55,072 nt of DNA from CBCPMX01 sp965120355 (lineage in GTDB: Bacteria > Bacillota > Clostridia > Oscillospirales > Oscillospiraceae), in the NCBI GenBank assembly GCA_965120355.1, contig CBCPMX010000040.1, positions 1-55,072 on the forward strand. Reading direction: 5' to 3'. The notes beneath the pieces were generated by a model. That model ran no database searches. It saw nothing but the letters and a program-made list of their open reading frames with translations, and was not told the DNA's origin. Shown here in pieces: positions 1 to 9,306 of this stretch. Within the stretch, counting starts at the first letter, position 1, and the number at the start of each line of letters is the position of its first letter. The translations under genes were made by a program, and so were the position numbers.

Positions 1-92
1 TAACAGTTTAGGCAACGAGATGTCCCATGCCTATGGCTGGCTGCCATAAACCAAGGGGCAAATATATAGTAACAGAGGGGAAAGAAAACATA

Positions 93-115
93 CCAGAGAA
101 CCGATGGTTCTCTGG
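93..115. repeat. Palindromic repeat copy 1
   Basis: Perfect stem with arms CCAGAGAACC (93-102) and GGTTCTCTGG (106-115) around loop GAT. A nearly identical palindrome recurs at 696-718. There is no T-tract after it, so it is more likely a repeat unit than a terminator. Confidence 0.6.
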
Positions 116-695
116 ACGCTCCTTCATCATTTGGACTTCCGCAGGAATCGGCGCTGGAAGAACGCGAAGCCTGGTTCGGCATCCGGCGTGAGCGCTCCAC
201 GCTAAGAAGCGCTCGGAAGATTACCGGCGCGAGGAAACCTGCATTGCTGCGTGCGTCTGCGCCGCGCTTCGCGCTCTGTTTCTAGTCGAACAACGTGTTT
301 GCTCTTGAAGAGCCGCGCCTGGGGTGCGCCGGGGGTGTCGTTCGCGTATACCTTTATGATGCGTCCGACGCCACACATAAACCATGTTGCTCCTGCCATG
401 ATATCCGCCCCTACGGAGGTTCTGCGTCATATGCAAGCGCACCACCATTTAAGACCGGTAGAAGTACACCCCATCCAGCTGGGTAACACCCAGGCGCTTC
501 CACGCAAGCGCAAAAAACGAACGATAACCACAGCACGAGCGCAAAGCGCGGCGTGGATGCACAATCCATGCGACATCCTCCGCGCCGGTCATGGATCCAC
601 TCTGTAAGATGTGTGTCACGCACTAAAAGCTCGTACAACCTATCACAATTCTTCCAAACTCCCTTCTGCCTCTCAGCCAAACTGTGAAGGAGAGT

Positions 696-718
696 CCAGA
701 GAACTTATGGTTCTCTGG
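696..718. repeat. Palindromic repeat copy 2
   Basis: Arms CCAGAGAAC (696-704) and GTTCTCTGG (710-718) around loop TTATG. It shares its stem with the hairpin at 93-115 but has a different loop, so the two copies bracket about 580 bases of unassigned DNA. It is followed directly by the stem at 732-763. Confidence 0.6.
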
Positions 719-731
719 CGTGCTTTCTTTC

Positions 732-763
732 CCCTCTTTCTTTGCACGAGAAAAGAAAGAGGG
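732..763. repeat. Pyrimidine/purine stem-loop
   Basis: Arms CCCTCTTTCTT (732-742) and AAGAAAGAGGG (753-763) form an 11-bp stem. One arm is all pyrimidine and the other all purine. A similar pyrimidine run (TTTCTCCTT) occurs in the tandem units at 16.8 and 17.0 kb. It could be a weak terminator or a dispersed repeat. Confidence 0.45.
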
Positions 764-932
764 CCGCCGGAGGCAACCTCTACAGCCCTAAAGCCGCCCT
801 TGGCGGCTCACGGGAGGCTGCAACCTATCAAATTTTGCGTAATCGCAATTGTAACCGCAGCACCGCGACATCCATCGCTGCCCCAAACGCTGTTTCTACC
901 ATCCCGAAAAACGATCCAGAAAGGAGTACCCT

Positions 933-2126
933 ATGGCCCGTACAGACGACTTCAAGCCCCTGGGGCTCTATATCCATGTGCCATTTTGCCGCAGCAAATG
1001 CGAATACTGCGACTTTTATTCCCTGGGCGGCGGCCGCGATCCGGACCGGATGGATCGGTATCTTCAGGCCGTCACCCGGCATATCCGGGAGTCCGGCGCC
1101 CGGGCCGAGGGCTATGAGGTGGACACCATCTATTTCGGCGGCGGTACCCCCAGCTTCTTTGGTGCGGGAAACCTGATCCGGATTCTCAATGAGATCTACA
1201 AGCGCTTCAACGTCAGCGCCAAGGCGGAAATTACCCTGGAGGCCAACCCGGACTCCGTGACCCAGCACAGCCTCTCCCGGCTGCTGCGGTCCGGGTTCAA
1301 CCGCATTTCCATCGGCGTCCAGTCCGACGACGACGCACTGCTCAAAGCCATGGGCCGGCCACACACCTTTGCGCAGGCCCAAGCTGCCGTAGAAGCCGCG
1401 CGGCGCGCCGGATTCAGCAATGTCTCCATCGATCTGATCTATGGCCTGCCCAACCAGACCCGGGAACAGTGGGCCGGCACCCTGCGCAGCGCCATGGACC
1501 TGCGGCCGGAGCACATCTCCTGCTACGGCCTGAAGGTGGAGCCGGGCACGCCCCTGTATGAATACCAGCACGCCATCAATCTGCCCGATGACGACACCCA
1601 GGCGGACATGTACCTGTACACCGTGGCCACCCTGGAGGAGTTCGGATTCCAGCAGTATGAAATCTCCAACTTTGCCCAGGAGGGCTATCGCAGCCGCCAC
1701 AATCTGAAATACTGGCTGGGCCGGGACTATCTGGGGTTTGGCCCGTCGGCGGCGTCGCTGATGGCGGATCAGCGCTTCACCTATGTGGCGGACCTGGACG
1801 CCTACTGTGAGGGCATTCTCCACGGCGGAACCATCACCGCCGAATCGGAGAGCCTGACCATGCGGGACCGGGCAGGGGAGTACCTGATGCTCCGCCTGCG
1901 CACTGCCGCCGGTGTGCGGGGCGCGGCCTATACCAGGGCATTCCGGATGTCCTTTGCGCCGCTGGAGGCCCTGCTGCAGCAGTACGCCGGGCAAGGGCTT
2001 GCCCTCCAAAAGGAGGACGGCAGCTGGCGGCTGACACCGGAAGGCTTCCTTCTGTCCAATCAAATCATCGGGGAACTGCTGGAGGCGCAGGAGCGGCTGG
2101 AAACCCTCCGCCAGCCCCAGTCCTGA
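933..2126 (+). CDS. hemW: Radical SAM family heme chaperone HemW
   Basis: A 397-residue protein of the HemW (formerly HemN-like) radical SAM family. It starts MARTDDFKPLGLYIHVPFC, and the CxxxCxxC cluster motif CRSKCEYC at about residues 19-26 binds the SAM-coordinating [4Fe-4S]. The segment around YFGGGTPS is typical of the family. HemW binds heme and delivers it to target proteins; it is not an active coproporphyrinogen dehydrogenase, and many anaerobes annotate it wrongly as one. AAGGAG lies at good spacing before the ATG. It is the first of four genes read in the same direction. Length and motifs match the family fully. Confidence 0.93.
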   Translation: MARTDDFKPLGLYIHVPFCRSKCEYCDFYSLGGGRDPDRMDRYLQAVTRHIRESGARAEGYEVDTIYFGGGTPSFFGAGNLIRILNEIYKRFNVSAKAEITLEANPDSVTQHSLSRLLRSGFNRISIGVQSDDDALLKAMGRPHTFAQAQAAVEAARRAGFSNVSIDLIYGLPNQTREQWAGTLRSAMDLRPEHISCYGLKVEPGTPLYEYQHAINLPDDDTQADMYLYTVATLEEFGFQQYEISNFAQEGYRSRHNLKYWLGRDYLGFGPSAASLMADQRFTYVADLDAYCEGILHGGTITAESESLTMRDRAGEYLMLRLRTAAGVRGAAYTRAFRMSFAPLEALLQQYAGQGLALQKEDGSWRLTPEGFLLSNQIIGELLEAQERLETLRQPQS

Positions 2127-2199
2127 CCGGCTGATCGCCGGCAATTCCCCATTTTCAAGTTCCAAATTCCTGATTATTTGAAGAAACAGGTGGTTTCTC

Positions 2200-3105
2200 T
2201 TGGACATTTCCGACCTTCGCGCCTTTTGTCTTTTGTCTGATACCCTGAATTTTACACGGACGGCGGAGGCGCTGTTTGTCTCCCAGTCCACCCTGTCGCG
2301 GCAGATTGGCCGGCTGGAGGAGGAACTGGGGGCGCCTCTGTTTACCCGCACCCGCCGGGAAGTGGAGCTGACGCCCTATGGCCAGGTGTTTCGGGAGGAT
2401 GCCAAGGCCCAGCTGGCCAGCTGGGAGGCCACCGTGCAGCACATGTCCCAGGTCAAGGCCGGCGCGCGGGGCTATCTCACCGTGGGCTATCTCCGGGACA
2501 GCCCCAATGAGGCGTTCCCCGCCATTGTCCGGCAGATGCGCACCCAGCACCCGGACATCGCCCTGACCTTCCGGGAATACGGCATGGCGGAGCTGTCGGA
2601 GGCCCTGCGGCAGCGGCGGGTGGATCTGGCCTTTTCCTTTTCCGAGGGCCTGACGGAGCCGGAGGAAATCGACGCCCTGCTGCTGGGCGTCCACCCCATG
2701 TGTGCCGTGGTGCCCCAGGATCACCCGCTGGCCGCGGCCCAATCGGTGCAGATGGCCCAGCTTCGGACCGAGCCGTTTGTCATCATTTCGCCGGAAGTGA
2801 GTCTCATTGGCTATCAGTCGGTGCTGGCCCGGTGCCGCCGGCACGGGTTTGTGCCCACAGTGGCAGCCTGCGCTGATATCGTGCCCAGCATCTTCATGCT
2901 GGTGGAGGCGGGCGCCGGCGTGGCCAATCTGCCGGAATCCGCCGCCCGCATCGCCCCGCCGGGCGTCCGGTTCCTGCCCATTTCCGACTGTGACGAGCCG
3001 CAGTACACGGTGCTGGCCTGGCGGCGGGACAATCCCACGCCCTGCCTGGAAACCTTTTTGACGCTTGCCAGAGCCTTCGCCATCCAGGAAACGCCCCGCC
3101 GCTGA
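2200..3105 (+). CDS. LysR-family transcriptional regulator
   Basis: A 301-residue LysR-type regulator. Residues 1-60 hold the winged helix-turn-helix (TLNFTRTAEALFVSQSTLSR, LEEELGAPLFTRTRR). The rest is the periplasmic-binding-like effector domain, including the hinge segment GARGYLTVGYL. The start is a TTG at 2200 with AGGTGG six bases upstream; no ATG fits as well. It lies 73 bases after hemW in the same direction. The effector and target cannot be read from the sequence, because no divergently transcribed neighbour marks the usual LysR target. A stem-loop at about 3124-3163 just after the stop may end its transcript. Confidence 0.9.
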   Translation: MDISDLRAFCLLSDTLNFTRTAEALFVSQSTLSRQIGRLEEELGAPLFTRTRREVELTPYGQVFREDAKAQLASWEATVQHMSQVKAGARGYLTVGYLRDSPNEAFPAIVRQMRTQHPDIALTFREYGMAELSEALRQRRVDLAFSFSEGLTEPEEIDALLLGVHPMCAVVPQDHPLAAAQSVQMAQLRTEPFVIISPEVSLIGYQSVLARCRRHGFVPTVAACADIVPSIFMLVEAGAGVANLPESAARIAPPGVRFLPISDCDEPQYTVLAWRRDNPTPCLETFLTLARAFAIQETPRR

Positions 3106-3263
3106 GCCGGGAACGGCCACGGCGGCAGATGCAGCCGTCTCCTGCCGGATGCGGCTGTCTGCCCGGCGGATCCGGCGGCTGCGCCCTGTTGGCCGGCAAC
3201 GGTCCGCCCATGCGGGGGCGGAGCCGGCCCATCCCCCCACCCCCACGAAAAGGAGGCGATCCC

Positions 3264-4556
3264 GTGAAGCGCCGTCTCATCGAGCTGGCCAAATCCATCC
3301 TGATTCTGCTGCTGGTATTCGTGGTGGCGGCGCTGACGCTGCTGGTAACCACCCAGGGGCAGCTGCAGGATATCCCGCTGATCAGCAGCCTGGGAACCGC
3401 GCTGGGCCTGACCGGCGCGGAGCCGGCCTATGCCGAACCGGAAACCGCCACCTATGAAGCCGCCCGGCCGGACACCGTGGTGGTCACCACGCAGGAGGGC
3501 CACAGTACCGTTGCCCACAGCTTTGATGCCGTGGACGCCGTTTTCGATGTGCTGGGCCGGTACCTCAGCGAAGCCCTGGAAACAGCCGGAACGCCGGTAC
3601 AGGTAACCTCCGCCCGGTGGCAGGCGGCGTTGACCGGGGAGGGCGTCTATTTTCACTACTGGGGGCAGGTGCCTCTGGCGGCGCTAGCGGATTGGTACCG
3701 GACAGAGCTGGGCTGCGAGGAGCTGCATACTGTGCAGTCCGGGGCCATCGTGCTCTCCATAGGCGAGGACGGGCTGGTGTCCCTGTATTATCTGTCCGAC
3801 GGCGCTTACTGGCGGTGTGAGACGGCTCTGGAGGCGGCGGGTATGTTGGAGCAGATGTCAGCCTACCGGCCCGACGGCTCTGTTTTTGCCTTCGAGAGCA
3901 GCGTGGACGCCGTGCAGCAGCTGGACGGCCTGACTGTACTGAATTTGACATCTGCGCCGGTGGTACAGGATGCCACAGCGTCCAACCCTGTGGAAACCGA
4001 CGTCAACTTTATCAAAAACACCGCCACCATTCTGGGCTTCAATCCCTTTGCAGAGACCAGTTACACCGCCAGCGACGGCAGCCGGGAATTCAATGACAGC
4101 GAATATTTTCTGTCCATCTCCACCGACGGGGTGATTCGCCTGACCGCACTGACCGCTTCCAGCGACCGGTTCCAGGCAGCCTCCACAGAAACAGCCGCCC
4201 TCATTGAGCAGGCCCGGTCTCTCCTGGCCTCCCTGACGGAGGGCAATCTGGGAGACGCCCAGCTGTATCTGACGGCCTTTACCCAGGAAGACGGCGTCAC
4301 CACCGTGACGTTCCGCTATTTTCTGAGCAGTATCCCTGTGGAGCAGCAAGACGGCGCGGCGGCGGTGGCCGTCTTTACCGACAGCCGGCTGACCTCCCTG
4401 ACCCTGCGGGCCAGAACCTATACCCTGTCCACTACGTCCAGCACGTTAATGCCCGCGGTGCAGGCGGCGGCGCTGGCGCCCGCCGGCAGTTACCTGACCG
4501 TGGAGTACGCCGATAACGGCGGAGAAACCCTGACCTGCGGCTGGGCTGCGGAATAG
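3264..4556 (+). CDS. YycH-like regulatory membrane protein
   Basis: About 430 residues starting at a GTG (3264) with AGGAGG seven bases upstream. An open frame extends further 5' but has no ribosome site. One N-terminal membrane segment (residues about 8-30: ILILLLVFVVAALTLLV) is followed by a large extracellular domain. In Bacillus and Staphylococcus, YycH with YycI controls the essential cell-wall kinase WalK from outside the membrane. Assignment rests on topology, size and the partner gene of YycI type directly downstream, not on a strong local motif. No walR or walK is present in the window, so the pair is separated from its usual kinase. Confidence 0.7.
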   Translation: MKRRLIELAKSILILLLVFVVAALTLLVTTQGQLQDIPLISSLGTALGLTGAEPAYAEPETATYEAARPDTVVVTTQEGHSTVAHSFDAVDAVFDVLGRYLSEALETAGTPVQVTSARWQAALTGEGVYFHYWGQVPLAALADWYRTELGCEELHTVQSGAIVLSIGEDGLVSLYYLSDGAYWRCETALEAAGMLEQMSAYRPDGSVFAFESSVDAVQQLDGLTVLNLTSAPVVQDATASNPVETDVNFIKNTATILGFNPFAETSYTASDGSREFNDSEYFLSISTDGVIRLTALTASSDRFQAASTETAALIEQARSLLASLTEGNLGDAQLYLTAFTQEDGVTTVTFRYFLSSIPVEQQDGAAAVAVFTDSRLTSLTLRARTYTLSTTSSTLMPAVQAAALAPAGSYLTVEYADNGGETLTCGWAAE

Positions 4557-4637
4557 TGCGCTCCGCACCGCCGTGCCCCGGCACCCACCATCACCCGGTC
4601 CGCGGGCGAACAGACGCCCAGAACAGGAGGACGGCCC

Positions 4638-5465
4638 ATGTCCGGTTCGAGAATCAAAAATTTTATCATTCTGATCCTGGTGCTGGCGATCCTCTTTCTG
4701 CTGACGCTGGCCATTCCGCAGTTGTGGTCCATCCGGCAGCAGTCGGAGACGACGGGGGAACTGCTGGCACAGCTGTGCCAGACAGAGGGGATCACGCTGG
4801 ATCCGGAGATTCTGCCGGAGACGCTGACGCTGTATGAACTGGAGCTGAATCCCTCCTCTTCGGCGGAAATGGCCATCGCAACGCTGCTGCTGGGCGACGG
4901 CGTAACGGTGTCGGAGGATACCAGCCGCTTTTTCAGCATCTATACCTCTGCGGCGGGGTATTGCAGCTTTTCCAACAGCGACGGCAGCTTTCTGCTGTCG
5001 CTGTCCCAGCCCCAGGATGCCGGGGGCGATGTGACGGAGTTTACGCAGGATCTGCTCAGCCGCCTTGGCTATGACCCGGAGGACGTGCGCTTGACCTATG
5101 CCGCCGGATCCACGCAGCTGGTGACGGCCACACAGAAGTATCTGGGCGCCACCGTATTCTCCTCCGGTCTGACGCTGACCTTTGTGGACGGCTGTCTGAC
5201 CGCTGCGGAGGGCGTGTTCTACATCAGCGACGATCAGCCGGTGCGTATCAGCGAATCTGCCTGCATCACCTGCGCCGACGCCATTGTGGCCTTTTTGGGG
5301 GCCCGGGCGGAGCTGGGCTGGGTAGGTGCGGAGATCACTGCCGTTACCCAGGGCTATATCCGCTCAGGCATTGCCATCAACCTGACGCCGGTCTGGCGGA
5401 TTACCACCGATACCGGCGTAGTGGAAATCAACGGCATCACACGGGCGGCGTCGCTGGTGGAGTAG
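4638..5465 (+). CDS. YycI-like regulatory membrane protein
   Basis: 275 residues with one N-terminal membrane segment (about 9-28: FIILILVLAILFLLTLAIP) and an extracellular domain. The C-terminus contains LTPVWRITTDTGVVEING, which matches the closing segment of YycI proteins, where a PVWxI(x)T...G pattern precedes the end. CAGGAGGACGG precedes the ATG. It follows the YycH-like gene by 81 bases and is almost certainly co-transcribed with it. The likely role is to act with YycH on a WalK-type sensor kinase encoded elsewhere (inference). Confidence 0.72.
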   Translation: MSGSRIKNFIILILVLAILFLLTLAIPQLWSIRQQSETTGELLAQLCQTEGITLDPEILPETLTLYELELNPSSSAEMAIATLLLGDGVTVSEDTSRFFSIYTSAAGYCSFSNSDGSFLLSLSQPQDAGGDVTEFTQDLLSRLGYDPEDVRLTYAAGSTQLVTATQKYLGATVFSSGLTLTFVDGCLTAAEGVFYISDDQPVRISESACITCADAIVAFLGARAELGWVGAEITAVTQGYIRSGIAINLTPVWRITTDTGVVEINGITRAASLVE

Positions 5466-5572
5466 GCGTCTGCTGCTCACACCCCCGTGCGCCTGCGCTT
5501 TCAGGCCGGTGCACGGCCAGGGGAGGCCGCCTGTTTCATGGACAGCCGGTAAACGCACTTGCACAGAATCAT

Positions 5573-5770
5573 TTGGAGGGTGCTGCAAAGGCTTTGCAGC
5601 ACCCTCCAATTTGCCGAAAAAGTCCCTGAGGCACTTTTTCGGCCGCTGTATTTTGATCTGCCCGGGCGAAATAAATTCGCCCGGGCTCATCCGCAAACCC
5701 TTGCACAGCAAGGATTCGCGCATTTGACGGCGCTGCTGCTGCGTCAGCTTTTCACACAGCGAAAGCTGAC
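5573..5770. repeat. String of four unrelated stem-loops
   Basis: The convergent spacer 5466-5800 has no gene but holds four strong palindromes in a row. Stem 1 is at 5573-5609 (18-bp arms around one base). Stem 2 is at 5613-5643 (arms GCCGAAAAAGT / ACTTTTTCGGC). Stem 3 is at 5660-5686 (arms GCCCGGGCGAA / TTCGCCCGGGC, loop ATAAA). Stem 4 is at 5743-5770 (arms GTCAGCTTT / AAAGCTGAC). The stems differ from one another. They may act as a bidirectional terminator for the yycI side and the SnoaL-like gene, although none has a clean T-tract. Confidence 0.7.
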
Positions 5771-5800
5771 TGCCTGTCCGCCATGGTATTCTGCGCTTTT

Positions 5801-6532
5801 TTAAATCGGAATATTGGGATCCAGGGTCTCGTAGGGCGTTGGCGGCGTCGGCTGATCGCCGGGGTACATGGCGTCCTTGGAGAAGCCCCACCAGGTGGTG
5901 GCCGGCTTGGGCATATACAGGGGGCCGCCGCCGAATCCGTGGGGGCCGCCAGGACCGCCCTTGCCGTCCATTTCCTTTTTCATCATCTCCAGCATCTCCG
6001 GAGGAATTTTCTTCTTCTGTCCGTAGGGCTCCACTTCGGTCCAGCACTTGTCATAGGGGCACATGAAAATGCTGTAGGTATGCAGATGCCAGATTTTCCA
6101 GACACCGTCCTCTTTCTTAAACACAGCGCCGTATTTCATCCAGGCCCAGAAGCCGTTGAGCGTACCGCCGAAGGTATTGCTCTCCACACCGGGGGAGTAC
6201 CAGGAGCCATCGGCCGATTCGCCGTCGGCGGCCACTTCCACAATGGGCGTCGTCAGGGTGTGGATGTGCAGGAACCCCTTGCGGTTTTCGTCGTCGTCCG
6301 CGTTGGGATGGGAGTGGAAAAACGCCTCGATGCCGTCGTCGCCCTCATACACGCCGGACATCATTTCAATGCGGCATCCCTCTGTTTTGGTGGCAAACAG
6401 GGAGGCGATGTTCTCCTGTTCGTCGGCGGCGTGATAGCAGACGTATCTGCCGATCACATTGCAGCAGTCAATGTACGCCTGTGTTCTGGCCTGGGCCAGC
6501 TGCAGCGCTTTGATCTGTTCTTCCAGTGTCAT
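5801..6532 (-). CDS. NTF2/SnoaL-like domain protein
   Basis: 243 residues. The first ~170 look like a SnoaL-like NTF2 fold: an N-terminal helix rich in Q and A, RYVCYHAADEQENIASLFA, then WMKYGAVFKKEDGVWKIWHLH, the usual closing strands. The C-terminal ~70 residues are low-complexity, rich in G, P and M (GKGGPGGPHGFGGG), and end in a P-rich tail. NTF2-fold proteins may be isomerases, hydratases or non-catalytic binders, so no reaction is assigned. AAAGGAG precedes the ATG. It follows the broken solute-binding gene by 15 bases and is probably in the same transcript. Confidence 0.75.
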   Translation of the reverse strand: MTLEEQIKALQLAQARTQAYIDCCNVIGRYVCYHAADEQENIASLFATKTEGCRIEMMSGVYEGDDGIEAFFHSHPNADDDENRKGFLHIHTLTTPIVEVAADGESADGSWYSPGVESNTFGGTLNGFWAWMKYGAVFKKEDGVWKIWHLHTYSIFMCPYDKCWTEVEPYGQKKKIPPEMLEMMKKEMDGKGGPGGPHGFGGGPLYMPKPATTWWGFSKDAMYPGDQPTPPTPYETLDPNIPI

Positions 6533-6547
6533 GCTGTGTGCTCCTTT

Positions 6548-8214
6548 CTATTCACCGGCCGTGCGGTTTTCATAGCGTTCCAGGGCCGTCTGGTAGACTT
6601 CGAGAATTTCAGAAAGTCCCAGGCGTTCAATATCGTCCACAAAGGCGTCAAACTCGTCCAGGCTGCGGGACCCGTTGATAAATTTCGCCACGTTTTCCTC
6701 CACATAGGTTTGAATATCGCCCAGGGGGCTGCGGGCCGCCTCCGACTCTTCCTCCGTCAGGGACACGGCGGGCAGCAAATAGTCGCCGTCAATGCCGGTC
6801 ATCCAGACGTCATAGGCCGCGGCCTCCGCTTCGCTGAAGGTGGAGGACAGCCGGGTTTCCAGGGTGTGAATCGGCGTCGTGTGGGCATAGAGGGTATAAA
6901 TGGCGGAGGCTCTGTTCGCTGCCAGACCGTATTCGTTGTCCGTGATGAGGTCTGTCCATTGTGGCTCGCCGTTCTCGTCAAATGTGAAGGACTCCCCTTC
7001 GGTGCCATAGTTCGCGACGATGGCGCCATAGTCCGTGAACCAGTAGTTGAGCCATGCCAGCGCCACCTCAGGATTTTCACACTGCTCGCTGATCAGCGCG
7101 TGCTCGCTGCTTTTGACCAGGGACATGTCTGTAAAATGCGTCTGCCCACTGCCGTCTGCCGCCGGGAGATTGTAGCCAGAGATGATGCAGCCATTGCCAG
7201 TTTCACTTTCGATTCCCGCCAGCTCGGAAGCGGTGCCCGAGAAAACGGCCGTATCTCCGCTGTAGACATAGGCATAGGTTTCAGAGGGCAGGCCGGTGGT
7301 ACCGACGCTCATGAAATCGGAGCTGACAATGCCGTCCTGATACCACTGCGCGGCCATCTCCAGGTACTCCCTGTATTCCGGCTGCACATAGGTGTAGCGG
7401 ACTTCTCCGTCCACCTGATACAGGCCATTGGAACTGTCGCCGCCGCCAATGCCAAAGGCCGCGGAGAACATGTCCAGATAATTGCTGTCGTTGAGCATTA
7501 TGCTGTAGCCGCTGCCATAGGCGCTCTGGCAGGCATAGAGGAAGTCGTTGAGCGCCTCCAGGGTATCGGGTGTTTCATAGCCCAGATCCTCCAGCCAGTC
7601 CTGGCGGATCATGGTGCCGCCCATGACCGGGAAATACTGGTCCTTGATGCTGTAGACCGCAATCATGGTGCCGTTGTCGTCCATGGCGGCTTTATAGGTT
7701 TCCGGATCTGCCGTCAGCATGGCATAATAATCCGGCGCGTAGTCCGCCAGAAGACCGCTGAGGTCAATGGCAATTCCGTCGTTTATGGCTTCGTCATAAT
7801 TGCCTGTGTAGTATTCCAGCGCGCCGCCGATCAGATCGCAGTAATCGCCGGAGACCACCATCAGATTGAACTTCTCCGTAGCGGTCATCATATTTTCTGA
7901 AACAAAATGGTGTCGTACGGAGACTTAAACGGCATCCAATAGGTCAGCTCCAGATCGTCCCCCTCCAGCGGGTATGTGATGGCAGGTGTTTGGGTGTCAG
8001 ATGCAGCCGTCTGCGCTTCGGCCTGCTCCGCAGGTTCCGCGGAAGTGTCTTCCGATTCCACGGGCGCGGCAGAGTCCAGCGCTTCGGACGAGACTTCCGC
8101 CGAAGGAGATTCGTCTGCAGGTTCTTCCACAGCAGAAGCGCCGCAGCCAGCCAGCATCCCCAGCAGAAGGACAGCCGCCAGCAGAAGCGAGAGCAGTTTT
8201 TCATTCCTCTTCAT
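6548..8214 (-). pseudogene. Solute-binding lipoprotein gene broken by a frameshifting deletion
   Basis: Two frames form one ancestral gene. The 5' part (8214 to 7888) encodes a lipoprotein signal peptide with lipobox LAGC, an acidic S/E/A-rich linker and the start of the binding domain, then stops after YDTILFQKI. The 3' part (about 7900 to 6548, other frame) resumes at SENMMTATEKFNLMVVSGDYCDLI and runs to a normal end. Compared with the intact paralogue at 47484-49226, about 13-20 residues are missing at the junction, so a small out-of-frame deletion near 7890-7905 is the simplest cause. The sum of the parts, about 555 residues, is close to the paralogue's 580. No ABC permease genes lie nearby. 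A sequencing error cannot account for missing residues by itself. Confidence 0.75.
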
Positions 8215-8281
8215 AAAAAGGACCTCCTTCTATAAATGGTGAAGATACCGCACGCTAGCAATGCTGCATCTCATGTCACCA

Positions 8282-8311
8282 ATTATAAAAGGAGATCTCT
8301 TGATTTGTCCA
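8282..8311 (-). promoter_or_regulatory. Probable promoter of the solute-binding/SnoaL-like unit
   Basis: On the minus strand TGGACA (8306-8311) lies 18 bases before TATAAT (8282-8287). The spacer holds the palindrome AGAGATCTCT. It sits in the 135-base gap between the LysR gene and the lipoprotein gene, so the neighbouring LysR regulator could act here. Confidence 0.55.
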
Positions 8312-8349
8312 ATTCGAAAAAGTGAAGCCCGCCAGTCGTAAAAGGAATC

Positions 8350-9306
8350 CTACTGCGCAATCTCTCCCGTGCTCGGCATGGGAAACTGTGCCGCGATTTG
8401 CCGCTGCGTCTCTTGAAAAAAGTCCAAGAAACAGTCGTAGAGACGGTTTGCGCTGAAGGACAAAGGCCGGTTCTTGACGCGGCAGACGCCGATGGTGCGG
8501 TAGCAGAGGGGCTGGCGAATGCGCAGGAATCTGGTTCTCAGCTTCTGTGGAAGCTCGTCAGGAATTTCCTGCGTGTTACGCATGGAAAGACTGGAAACAA
8601 AAGAGATGCCGTAGCCCAGCTGCACCAGCTTTCGGGTGGCCTCGGCCTCTGTCACTTCAAAATTGACGTGGGGCGTAAAGCCTGCCTGATTGCAGAATGC
8701 CTCCATCTGAATCCGGTTTTCCAAACTGCTCTGGGGCATAATAAACGGTTCTTCCCGAAACGTCCATAAATCGACCTCCTGTCCCGGCGCATACGGCATG
8801 TTGTCCGGAACCATCAGGAAGAACTCGTCACGCATGATGGGAAGCCATTCCAGCAGATTGTGCTGAAGCGGCATGGTGTTCACAACGAAGTCCAGCTGCC
8901 CGGTCAGCAACATTTCTCCGGCAGACATGGTGTCGCTGGCGGGCAAGCGCACATGCACATCTGGGTAGTCCAGATGGAACCGCTCCAGCACCCGGATAAA
9001 GATCTCCGGCAGCGTGCAGACCAGATTCACCGCGCGCTGCTGCGTGTCGGAAATTTCGTGGAGCCTCAGCAGGCAGCGGTCATATTCCTCCAGTACGGCC
9101 CGTGCAAACCGGACGAACTCCTTGCCGGATTCGTTCAGGCGCGCCCCCTTATTGGTGCGGCAAAACAGGGGCGTGCCCAGTTCCGTTTCCATGGCGGAAA
9201 TGGACTTGCTCAGGGCAGATTGGGTCAGGTGCAGCTCCGCGGAAGCCCGTGTAAAATTCCCGGTGGCCGCCAGGACCGAAAAATACCGCAGCTGCTGAAT
9301 ATCCAT
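8350..9306 (-). CDS. LysR-family transcriptional regulator
   Basis: 318 residues. The N-terminal winged helix is clear (MDIQQLRYFSVLAATGNFTR, LHLTQSALSKSISAMETELG, PLFCRTNKGARL), followed by a LysR substrate-binding domain (about 90-300). The start is placed at the ATG 9306; a TTG three bases upstream fits GGAGG equally well. It lies upstream of, and in the same direction as, the broken lipoprotein gene, whose promoter it may control. The PHP gene further upstream ends its coding strand 59 bases before this start. Confidence 0.9.
   Translation of the reverse strand: MDIQQLRYFSVLAATGNFTRASAELHLTQSALSKSISAMETELGTPLFCRTNKGARLNESGKEFVRFARAVLEEYDRCLLRLHEISDTQQRAVNLVCTLPEIFIRVLERFHLDYPDVHVRLPASDTMSAGEMLLTGQLDFVVNTMPLQHNLLEWLPIMRDEFFLMVPDNMPYAPGQEVDLWTFREEPFIMPQSSLENRIQMEAFCNQAGFTPHVNFEVTEAEATRKLVQLGYGISFVSSLSMRNTQEIPDELPQKLRTRFLRIRQPLCYRTIGVCRVKNRPLSFSANRLYDCFLDFFQETQRQIAAQFPMPSTGEIAQ

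Larger units (their letters stand above)
1..932. other. Stretch without a supported gene
   Basis: No reading frame here looks like a real protein. The open frames on both strands are short, overlap one another, and lack a convincing ribosome binding site or family motif. The recognisable structure is a set of palindromes: two related hairpins at 93-115 and 696-718, and a third stem at 732-763. A decayed gene between the two related hairpins cannot be excluded. The last 30 bases carry the AAGGAG site of hemW. Confidence 0.6.

Noticed and set aside
5783..7900. A 705-codon open frame on the plus strand
   Set aside because: Antisense to the SnoaL-like and solute-binding genes; it has no ribosome site and no recognisable fold.
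7888..7905. Programmed ribosomal frameshift joining the two lipoprotein halves
   Set aside because: There is no slippery heptamer or downstream pseudoknot, and residues present in the paralogue are missing, so a deletion explains the break better.
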